From Bacteroidota bacterium (GTDB lineage Bacteria > Bacteroidota > Bacteroidia > J057): a DNA stretch of 7,466 bases. The position numbers and the translations under genes were made by a program. Positions within the stretch are counted from its first letter, which is position 1, and every line of letters starts with the position of its first letter. The notes under the pieces are model-generated. The model did not search any database, was not told the DNA's origin, and was given only the letters and a program-made list of their open reading frames with translations. The stretch is taken from assembly GCA_963169475.1 (NCBI GenBank), contig CAUJFT010000313.1, positions 1 to 7,466 on the forward strand, written 5' to 3'. Shown piece after piece: positions 1-5,073 of the stretch.

Positions 1-712
1 CCCCCAGGTGTAGCGGGTAAACCCTATCATGCTTCAACATTCTATCCATCAGCAGACGATATGCCTGAACCATAATTTGAGGATTGGAAGCCTTCATGGA
101 AACCACAAGGTTGTAATAATTAAAATCCTCACAAATCTGTATGAACTCCCACGCACTCTCTACCATTCCAAGGGGGGAATCTCCGTAGCGACTCATAATC
201 CTATCCGACAATGACCCGTGGTTTGTGCCGATTCTCATTGCAGTTCCGTATTCTTTACAAATTTTTACAAGTGGTGCAAATTTCTCATATACCCGTTCCA
301 ATTCACTTTGGTAGGCTAAGTCGGTATAATCAATATTTTCAAACCTCTTTTTATCTGCATAATTACCCGGATTCACCCTTACTTTTTCTACGATTCTAGC
401 GGCTACTTCTGCCGCGTTTGGAGTAAAATGAATATCTGCCACAATCGGAACAAAACACCCTCTTTGGTTGAGTCCTTTCTTTATTTCGCGAAGATTTTCT
501 GCCTCCTTAATACTTGGAGCCGTAATCCGAATCAACTCACAACCGGCTTCTGCCATTCTTAGGCTTTGTTCAATCGTTTTTTGGGTATCCATAGTATCCG
601 TTGTCGTCATAGACTGAATACGAATAGGATTTTCGCCTCCCATTCTCAAGTTACCGGTCGTTACCTCATGTGTTCTTATCCTTTTATAGGATAAATGTTT
701 GAGAAAAAACAT
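1..712 (-). CDS. ispG: 4-hydroxy-3-methylbut-2-enyl diphosphate synthase IspG (GcpE), N-terminal part, long form; 3' end outside window
   Basis: Reading down from ATG 712-710, 237 codons stay open to the window edge. IspG is the cytosolic iron-sulphur enzyme that reduces methylerythritol cyclodiphosphate to HMBPP in the MEP isoprenoid pathway. Visible TIM-barrel landmarks are PIRIQSMTTTDTMDT (residues 29-43), GCELIRIT (57-64), VADIHF (91-96), KVRVNPGN (110-117), GTNHGSLSDRIMSRYGD (162-178), VVSMKASN (203-210) and a terminal PLHLG (233-237). The TTTDT and TNHGSLSDR patterns resemble the long, three-domain form of plants, Chlamydia and Bacteroidota rather than the short E. coli form. The C-terminal Fe-S domain with its cysteine ligands would lie off the window. 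No in-frame ATG lies between 712 and the upstream stop codon at 772-770, so the start is well constrained. An A-rich leader without a Shine-Dalgarno motif precedes it. The identity is near certain; the subtype is inferred from motifs. Confidence 0.95.
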   Translation of the reverse strand, partial: MFFLKHLSYKRIRTHEVTTGNLRMGGENPIRIQSMTTTDTMDTQKTIEQSLRMAEAGCELIRITAPSIKEAENLREIKKGLNQRGCFVPIVADIHFTPNAAEVAARIVEKVRVNPGNYADKKRFENIDYTDLAYQSELERVYEKFAPLVKICKEYGTAMRIGTNHGSLSDRIMSRYGDSPLGMVESAWEFIQICEDFNYYNLVVSMKASNPQIMVQAYRLLMDRMLKHDRVYPLHLG

Positions 713-856
713 ATCGTCTTTATTATTTTTTCTGAAAACGAAAAAAGGACAATCCTTGTTTAGAAATACTTAGAAATGATAGCTAACCCTTAGATTTAGG
801 GAATTAAATTTTCTTATTTTGCAATACTACCCAATAATTATAATGAGGACTACTAC
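713..856 (-). other. ispG upstream region (144-base intergenic stretch)
   Basis: This is the largest gene-free stretch of the window, between the dut stop and the ispG start. It is AT-rich and should hold the ispG promoter if ispG is transcribed separately. I could not find a convincing match to the Bacteroidota promoter pattern (TTTG about 20 bases before TAnnTTTG). It contains phased TTAGA repeats (760-797), an imperfect 15-base palindrome, CCCTTAGATTTAGGG (787-801), and a small hairpin with a T-run on the minus strand (757-741). No coding sequence is visible in it. Confidence 0.5.
760..797. repeat. Three phased TTAGA-type short repeats upstream of ispG
   Basis: TTAGAAAT occurs at 760-767 and again, identically, at 770-777. 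A third related copy, TTAGATTT, lies at 790-797. The starts are separated by 10 and 20 bases, so all three lie on one face of the helix. The third copy is part of a near-palindrome (787-801) with CCCT/AGGG arms. The arrangement resembles a cluster of protein-binding half-sites, but in AT-rich DNA chance is a real alternative. The repeats themselves are directly visible; any function is inferred. Confidence 0.45.
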
Positions 857-1300
857 CTATTTTTGATTTAGTCCTGTATGTCCAAAGCCTCCTTCACCTC
901 TTTGCGTTTCCTCTAATTGACTGACAACCTCCCAGCCTACCGTTTCATATCTGGCAACTACCATCTGTGCAATCCTATCTCCTTGTAAAATAATAAACGG
1001 TTCTTTTCCTAAGTTAATTAGAATCACCTTTATTTCTCCTCTATAATCGGCATCTATTGTGCCGGGCGCATTAGGGATAGAAATTCCAAATTTGGCGGCG
1101 AGTCCACTTCTTGGGCGAATCTGTGCCTCATACCCTTGAGGGAGTGCTATATACAAGCCCGTAGAAATAAGGGTCGTTTCTCCGGGCTGAATGATAATAG
1201 GAGTTTCGGTTTCCGCTCTTAAATCCATTCCTGCCGAAAGCAAGGTAGCGTATTCAGGGAGAGGATTAGAAGAACGATTAATAATTTTTACTTTTAGCAT
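857..1300 (-). CDS. dut: deoxyuridine 5'-triphosphate nucleotidohydrolase (dUTPase)
   Basis: This enzyme hydrolyses dUTP to dUMP and pyrophosphate, keeping uracil out of DNA and supplying dUMP for thymidylate synthesis. The 147 residues match a trimeric dUTPase, and all five family motifs are present in order. They are AGMDLRA (23-29), PRSGLAAKFGI (63-73), NAPGTIDADYRGE (77-89), GDRIAQMVV (107-115) and the C-terminal glycine-rich flap RGEGGFGHTG (134-143). By family alignment, Asp83 is the catalytic base and Tyr86 the deoxyribose-discriminating residue. The flap has His141 where many homologues have Ser, with the rest of the motif intact. The start ATG (1300-1298) gives the usual N-terminus just before the first strand. 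No Shine-Dalgarno motif precedes it. The gene lies 56 bases below the T-run of the rplQ terminator, so it is expressed by read-through or from its own promoter, which I could not identify. Confidence 0.97.
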   Translation of the reverse strand: MLKVKIINRSSNPLPEYATLLSAGMDLRAETETPIIIQPGETTLISTGLYIALPQGYEAQIRPRSGLAAKFGISIPNAPGTIDADYRGEIKVILINLGKEPFIILQGDRIAQMVVARYETVGWEVVSQLEETQRGEGGFGHTGLNQK

Positions 1301-1356
1301 AAATTATTCAGGTTTTTATTTTAGGGGCTTTAATACTTTTGAGCGTAATAGAATAC

Positions 1357-1396
1357 AAAAAAATTGCCATTGGTACTACTTTACCGATGGCAATTT
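1357..1396 (-). terminator. Rho-independent terminator of the spc/alpha operon
   Basis: On the minus strand, 1396-1383 (AAATTGCCATCGGT) pairs with 1374-1361 (ACCAATGGCAATTT). The 14-position stem has one C/A mismatch, around an 8-base loop (1382-1375). The transcript then runs directly into a T-run: 1363-1357 is seven Ts, the first three of which belong to the stem. It begins 20 bases after the rplQ stop codon, as expected for the end of the ribosomal-protein operon. On the plus strand the stem is not followed by a solid T-run, and no plus-strand gene exists, so it acts in the minus direction. Confidence 0.9.
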
Positions 1397-1416
1397 AATT
1401 TTATGCAAAAAGAAGA

Positions 1417-2004
1417 TTAAGCGTCTTCTTTTTTCTCTTCGGAGGAGGACTCATTCTCTTCATTAGAAGAAACTTCTTCTACCACAGGAGTTTCGACTAC
1501 TTCCTCTACGATTTCTTCCATTACAGGTTTCTCCTCAACAAGGATCTCCGCTTTGGCTACCACACTTTCAACAACGGAAGTTCCTGATTTTTTCTGTCTT
1601 CTACTCTTCTTCTTTTGAGCAGCACTTGCTTTACCCGGAGCCAATTCATTAAAGTCCACTAGTTCAATAATAGCAAGCTCTGCATTATCGCCGAGACGAT
1701 TTCCAATTTTTAGAATACGCGTATAGCCTCCATTACGGTTTGCTATTTTACCCCTAACATTTCCATACAACTCCTTTACGGCTTCCTTATTTTGAAGCAC
1801 ATCAAAAGCCAATCGGCGATTGGGAGTGGAATCTTCTTTGGATTTATTGATGATAGGCTCCACAAACTTACGAAGCTCCTTCGCTTTAGCGAGGGTGGTT
1901 TTTATTCGTTTATGTTCGATGAGGGAAATGGCAAGATTTTGCAGCATAGACTTTCTATGTGCTGTTTTTCTGCCAAGATGATTTACTTTATTACCGTGTC
2001 TCAT
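1417..2004 (-). CDS. rplQ: 50S ribosomal protein bL17 with long acidic C-terminal tail
   Basis: bL17 is a large-subunit protein near the peptide exit tunnel. Residues 1-119 are the conserved core. It opens with MRHGNKVNHLGRKTAHRKSM, includes the helical ELRKFVEPII segment (43-52), and ends with GGYTRILKIGNRLGDNAE (92-109) and an AIIELVDF strand (111-118). A lysine/arginine-rich stretch follows (125-139). After it comes an acidic, low-complexity tail (about 146-195) built of Glu, Val and Ser with EEIVEEVVE-like runs. The total of 195 residues compares with 127 in E. coli. Such extensions are common in Bacteroidota L17. The tail remains in frame and ends at a normal TAA just before the terminator, so it is not a frameshift artefact. 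It is the last gene of the operon, 65 bases after rpoA. Its start has no Shine-Dalgarno motif. Confidence 0.97.
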   Translation of the reverse strand: MRHGNKVNHLGRKTAHRKSMLQNLAISLIEHKRIKTTLAKAKELRKFVEPIINKSKEDSTPNRRLAFDVLQNKEAVKELYGNVRGKIANRNGGYTRILKIGNRLGDNAELAIIELVDFNELAPGKASAAQKKKSRRQKKSGTSVVESVVAKAEILVEEKPVMEEIVEEVVETPVVEEVSSNEENESSSEEKKEDA

Positions 2005-2069
2005 GATTACTCAAAAATTTAACTAAAATCTCTACAACGTTTACTCGATATGACTTAAAATCGTATTAC

Positions 2070-3044
2070 TTATTGATACTTGGAAACATCCATTCCAAAT
2101 TCAAGTTCCTTACTCTGCACCAATTCTTCCAGCTCTGTGAGTGACTTCTTGCCAAAATTACGGAATTTAAGCAAGTCGTTGATATTATAGCTTACTAAAT
2201 CACCAAGGGTTCTAATGTCTGCGGCACGAAGGCAGTTAAAAGCACGAACAGATAAATCAAGCTCTCCAAGCGGTGTATGAAGGAGTTTCTTCATTTGGAG
2301 GTGGGATTCATCTTCCTCCTCTTTTTTCTCTGGCTCTTCTACTCTTAACTTAATGGTGTCATCAGAGAAAAGCATAAAATGACGGATGAGAATATTTGCT
2401 GCGTCTTTGATTGCATAATCAGCCTTGATAGTACCGTCTGTAACTATTTCGATTTCGAGTTGTTCGTAGTCAGTACGTTGCTCTACCCTATAATCTTCAA
2501 TTGCATATTTCACATTTTTGATAGGGGTAAAGATTGCATCTACTGCAATTTCTCCAATAGCAGCATTTGGCAACACATTTTCTTCTGCCGGAACGTATCC
2601 TCTTCCTTTGGAAACAGTCAATTCGATGTCAAACTGCATATTTTTATCCAGGTGAGCGATTATATGGTCAGGATTTGTTACTGTAAAGGCATTGGTGCTA
2701 TCAGCAATATCTTGGGCAGTAAAGACATCTTTTCCTTTGACGGAGACGAAAAGCCTACTTTCTCCTTCCCCCACTTTTTTGAACCTGACTCCTTTAAGAT
2801 TAAGAATGATTTCCGTTACATCTTCAATAACGCCCGATATTACCGAAAATTCGTGGTCTGTTCCGGGTATTTTAATAGAAGTAATCGCGTATCCTTCTAG
2901 AGAGGACAACAACACCCTTCTGAGTGCGTTACCAATAGTATTTCCATACCCTCTCTCCAAAGGTCTGACATAAAAACGGCCGAAAAAATCATTATTTTTT
3001 TCGTGCGTTACCTTTTCAGGCATTTGAAAACTTAAAATAGCCAT
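2070..3044 (-). CDS. rpoA: DNA-directed RNA polymerase subunit alpha
   Basis: The alpha subunit dimerises to nucleate RNA polymerase assembly, and its C-terminal domain contacts UP elements and activators. The 324 residues divide into an N-terminal dimerisation domain, a linker and a C-terminal domain. The N-terminal domain (about 1-234) carries the signature GYGNTIGNALRRVLLSSLEG (32-51). The linker (about 235-252) is highly charged, with a KKEEEDES run. The C-terminal domain (about 255-324) has VRAFNCL (266-272), where Arg267 corresponds to the DNA-contacting Arg265 of E. coli, and FGKKSLTELEELV, a helix-hairpin-helix element. The length is normal. The start ATG at 3044-3042 begins MAILSFQMPE, a typical N-terminus. 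The gene lies between rpsD (97 bases upstream) and rplQ (65 bases downstream), the standard alpha-operon position. Confidence 0.98.
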   Translation of the reverse strand: MAILSFQMPEKVTHEKNNDFFGRFYVRPLERGYGNTIGNALRRVLLSSLEGYAITSIKIPGTDHEFSVISGVIEDVTEIILNLKGVRFKKVGEGESRLFVSVKGKDVFTAQDIADSTNAFTVTNPDHIIAHLDKNMQFDIELTVSKGRGYVPAEENVLPNAAIGEIAVDAIFTPIKNVKYAIEDYRVEQRTDYEQLEIEIVTDGTIKADYAIKDAANILIRHFMLFSDDTIKLRVEEPEKKEEEDESHLQMKKLLHTPLGELDLSVRAFNCLRAADIRTLGDLVSYNINDLLKFRNFGKKSLTELEELVQSKELEFGMDVSKYQ

Positions 3045-3141
3045 TTACTTTCGTAAATTTTATATTAAACAAATAACTGTAATTAAAACAAACTTTATAC
3101 TTATCTGAACAGCAGAGAGGTATCCACTGAATAATCAGGGG

Positions 3142-3738
3142 TTATTTAGAGTACAACTCTACAATCAGGTTTTCTTTAATATTTTCAGGAATATCTTCTC
3201 TACTTGGGAGATTTAAGAAAGTTCCTTTGAAGGCTTTGGGTTCTACGGCAAGCCAAGGAAAGCGAGCGGTTGCACCAAGCATACGGGTAATTAACTCTAA
3301 TCCTCTGGATTTTTCTTCTATCTCAACCACATCTCCGGGTTTTAGCTGGAAAGAGGGGATATTAACATTTCTTCCATTTACCATAATGTGGCAGTGGCTG
3401 ACAAGCTGACGTGCAGCTCGGCGGGTAGGGGCAAAGCCCATTCTATAAACAGTATTATCCAAACGAGATTCTAACATTTGTAAGAAAATCTCCCCTGTAA
3501 CCCCATGCTTATGAGCTGCTTTTACAAATGTATTTCGGAACTGCTTTTCTAATAAGCCATAGAGATATTTTGCTTTTTGCTTCTCTTGAAGCTGAATGGA
3601 GTAATCCGAAGGCTTCTTACGGCTTTTCCCGTGCTGTCCGGGACCGTATTTTCTTTTTTCTAATGCCTTGGTATCTCCAAAAATGGATTCTTTAAATCTT
3701 CTGGAAATTCTCCCTTTAGGACCGGTATATCTTGCCAT
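3142..3738 (-). CDS. rpsD: 30S ribosomal protein uS4
   Basis: uS4 is a primary 16S rRNA-binding protein that starts 30S assembly and lines the mRNA entry site. The 198 residues begin MARYTGPKGRISRRF. They include YGPGQHG (31-37) and an S4 RNA-binding domain at about 90-152, with LDNTVYRMGFAPTRRAARQL (93-112), HIMVNGRNVNIPS (117-129) and LKPGDVVEI (132-140). The N-terminal region has no cysteines, so this is the zinc-free form; the only cysteine is in the S4 domain (SHCH). In E. coli, S4 represses the alpha operon by binding its mRNA leader. A comparable site is not recognisable here. A gap of 106 bases separates it from rpsK and 97 bases from rpoA. The start is preceded by an A/T-rich run without a Shine-Dalgarno motif. 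Confidence 0.98.
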   Translation of the reverse strand: MARYTGPKGRISRRFKESIFGDTKALEKRKYGPGQHGKSRKKPSDYSIQLQEKQKAKYLYGLLEKQFRNTFVKAAHKHGVTGEIFLQMLESRLDNTVYRMGFAPTRRAARQLVSHCHIMVNGRNVNIPSFQLKPGDVVEIEEKSRGLELITRMLGATARFPWLAVEPKAFKGTFLNLPSREDIPENIKENLIVELYSK

Positions 3739-3773
3739 CTTAAAAAATAATTATTGACTGATTTCCATGAGAT

Positions 3774-3788
3774 ATACTAATTTAGTAT
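3774..3788. repeat. Perfect 7-bp palindrome upstream of rpsD
   Basis: ATACTAA (3774-3780) and its exact inverse complement TTAGTAT (3782-3788) flank a single T at 3781. It lies in the 106-base gap between rpsK and rpsD, with its nearer edge 36 bases before the rpsD start codon. A one-base loop cannot form as RNA, so as a transcript it would be only a short, weak AU hairpin. It could equally be a dyad operator or chance in AT-rich DNA. The symmetry is visible; a function is not shown. Confidence 0.35.
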
Positions 3789-3844
3789 TAGCAGTGAACT
3801 CTCCGGATTTTGATTATTTGAAACGATTAAAATATAATAAAAAA

Positions 3845-4231
3845 CTAAACTCTTCTCTTTTTAGGAGGGCGGCATCCGTTATGAGGAAGAGGGGTAACAT
3901 CAATGATTTTTGTAACCTCGACCCCTGCTATTCCTACGGAGCGAATAGCGGCTTCTCTTCCAGAACCTGTTCCTTTCACATAGACCTCCGCTTTACGCAA
4001 GCCAAGGTCATAAGCTGTTTTTACACAATCAGAGGCTGCTTGTTGAGCTGCGTAAGGGGTATTTTTCTTAGACCCTCTAAATTTCATTTTTCCTGCGGAA
4101 GACCATGAAATAACATTTCCTGCCGCATCGGTTACCGAAACGATAATGTTGTTAAAAGAAGTAGTAACGTAAACTCTTCCGACCGCCTCGACCTTCTTTT
4201 TTTTCTTAACTACTTTAGATACTTTAGCCAT
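3845..4231 (-). CDS. rpsK: 30S ribosomal protein uS11
   Basis: uS11 sits on the 30S platform, next to the 3' end of 16S rRNA and the mRNA exit channel. The 128 residues start with a lysine-rich segment (VVKKKKKVE, 7-15). The conserved fold follows: TSFNNIIVSVTDAAGNVISW (24-43), SSAGKMKFRGSKKNTPYAAQ (44-63), VYVKGTGSGREAAIRSV (83-99) and the terminal PHNGCRPPKKRRV (116-128). That last segment is the universal C-terminus and contains the Asn-Gly site that forms isoaspartate in E. coli. The length is normal. It ends with TAG, unlike most neighbours, which use TAA. It follows rpsM after 45 bases. The start ATG 4231-4229 is preceded by an AT-rich leader without a Shine-Dalgarno motif. Confidence 0.98.
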   Translation of the reverse strand: MAKVSKVVKKKKKVEAVGRVYVTTSFNNIIVSVTDAAGNVISWSSAGKMKFRGSKKNTPYAAQQAASDCVKTAYDLGLRKAEVYVKGTGSGREAAIRSVGIAGVEVTKIIDVTPLPHNGCRPPKKRRV

Positions 4232-4276
4232 AATTTACTAAGCTGCTAAACTGAGTGGAATAATCCGATAATAAAA

Positions 4277-4654
4277 TTATTTTGTTACTTTTTTCTTATT
4301 GGGAACCGTTTTCGCTTTCCCTTTGCGGGTACGTGCATTGGTTTTGGTACGTTGCCCACGAACTGGCAATCCCTTTCTATGGCGAAGCCCACGATAACAT
4401 GCAATATCAAGTAGTCGCTTGATATTCAATTGTACCTCGCTTCTCAGCGCACCCTCTACTTTTATTTCGTCATTAATAATGCGGCGGATTTCGATGATTT
4501 CTGCATCGTTCCATTCCATCACCTTCTTGTCGTGAGAGATACCCGCCTGGTCTAAAATTTTTTCTGCGGTGGGCTTTCCGACTCCGTAGATATAGGTAAG
4601 TCCTATAACTCCTCTCTTAGTTTTTGGTAAATCAACTCCTGCTATACGTGCCAT
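4277..4654 (-). CDS. rpsM: 30S ribosomal protein uS13
   Basis: uS13 is located in the head of the 30S subunit and contacts the P-site tRNA and the intersubunit bridges to uL5. The 125 residues begin MARIAGVDLPKTKRGVIGLT. They contain the YGVG turn (23-26) of the helix-two-turn-helix domain and end in the tRNA-contacting tail with GLRHRKGLPVRGQRTKTNAR (89-108) followed by lysine-rich residues. The length is normal for the family. It starts only 4 bases after the rpmJ stop codon, which suggests translational coupling with bL36. Unlike in E. coli, where rpsM heads its own alpha operon, it is embedded here in a continuous gene run from secY. Confidence 0.98.
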   Translation of the reverse strand: MARIAGVDLPKTKRGVIGLTYIYGVGKPTAEKILDQAGISHDKKVMEWNDAEIIEIRRIINDEIKVEGALRSEVQLNIKRLLDIACYRGLRHRKGLPVRGQRTKTNARTRKGKAKTVPNKKKVTK

Positions 4655-4658
4655 ACTC

Positions 4659-4775
4659 TTAACCTTGTCTCAATTTACACTTTGGATTTTTTTTGTTAAT
4701 TACATACAAACGCCCTTTACGGCGAATGATTTTGCAGTCTGCTGTCCGCTTTTTAATAGAAGCTCTTACTTTCAT
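4659..4775 (-). CDS. rpmJ: 50S ribosomal protein bL36 (zinc-independent variant)
   Basis: This 38-codon gene encodes the smallest 50S protein, which stabilises 23S rRNA near the A-site side of the subunit. It begins MKVRASIKKR and ends KLRQG, and 38 residues is the canonical length. In zinc-binding bL36 the ligands are Cys11, Cys14, Cys27 and His33. Here these positions are Thr11, Cys14, Asn27 and Cys33, so the four-ligand site is broken, although two cysteines remain. The body IIRRKGRLYVINKKNPK (16-32) is the usual Bacteroidota-type sequence. The gene sits between infA and rpsM, its standard place, with 27 bases to infA upstream and 4 bases to rpsM downstream. The start ATG at 4775-4773 has no Shine-Dalgarno motif. 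Confidence 0.96.
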   Translation of the reverse strand: MKVRASIKKRTADCKIIRRKGRLYVINKKNPKCKLRQG

Positions 4776-4802
4776 ATACGTATTTCAATAATTTGCTATA
4801 TA

Positions 4803-5021
4803 CTATTTGTAACGATATACAATTCGTGCTTTGGTCAAATCATAGGGAGGAATCTCCAGCGCGACCTTATCTCCGGGAACGATTTTGATATAATGCATAC
4901 GCATTTTCCCTGCAATGTGTGCGTTTACCTTATGTCCATTGGCTAACTCCACGAGAAAGCGAGCATTAGGATATGCTTCAAGTACAACGCCATCTGCTTT
5001 TATATTATCTACTTTTGCCAA
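4803..5021 (-). CDS. infA: Translation initiation factor IF-1, predicted TTG start
   Basis: IF-1 is an OB-fold protein that occupies the 30S A site during initiation and helps IF-2 and IF-3 select the initiator tRNA. Starting at TTG 5021-5019 gives exactly 72 residues, the E. coli length, beginning (M)AKVDNIKADGVVLEAYPNAR. Conserved segments are FLVELANGHKV (22-32), HIAGKMRMHYIKIVPGDKV (35-53) and the terminal PYDLTKARIVYRYK (59-72). An in-frame ATG at 5096-5094 would add 25 residues unlike any IF-1 N-terminus I know and would overlap map by 23 bases. No ATG occurs in frame between the two. TTG falls exactly at the family start, so it is preferred. It is preceded by AATAACTAAT with no Shine-Dalgarno motif. 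The stop is TAG. Confidence 0.93.
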   Translation of the reverse strand: MAKVDNIKADGVVLEAYPNARFLVELANGHKVNAHIAGKMRMHYIKIVPGDKVALEIPPYDLTKARIVYRYK

Positions 5022-5073
5022 ATTAGTTATTCTATATACGTTAAAAAATTGATTTACAAAAATTACTTTCAGT

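Noticed and set aside
29..399. Two overlapping plus-strand open frames at the left edge
   Set aside because: They are antisense to ispG, whose minus-strand translation is unambiguous; neither plus-strand product resembles a protein family.
741..757. AAGGA-TTG-TCCTT hairpin followed by Ts on the minus strand, a possible terminator between dut and ispG
   Set aside because: The stem has only 5 pairs, two of them G-C, with a 3-base loop. It is too weak to call a terminator and lies only about 30 bases before the ispG start.
1325..1360. Possible dut promoter: TTTG at 1359-1356 followed about 20 bases later by TATTAAAG
   Set aside because: The downstream element matches TAnnTTTG at only three of six fixed positions, and the TTTG is part of the terminator T-run.
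1361..1396. Bidirectional terminator
   Set aside because: On the plus strand only AATTTTATG follows the stem, and there is no plus-strand gene to terminate.
2379..2900. 173-codon open frame on the plus strand
   Set aside because: It lies entirely opposite rpoA, has a Cys/Phe/Ile-rich composition without a recognisable domain, and is the antisense shadow of a certain gene.
3061..3100. TTTG and TTATTTG elements upstream of rpoA as an internal promoter
   Set aside because: The spacing is about 11 bases instead of roughly 20, and the second element lacks the TA pair at its expected place.
5025..5062. TTGTAA ... TATAGA arrangement with about 17-base spacing upstream of infA
   Set aside because: It resembles an E. 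coli sigma-70 promoter, but the primary sigma factor of Bacteroidota uses a different consensus. The region is AT-rich and lies inside a continuous operon, and the -10-like element would leave almost no leader before the start codon.
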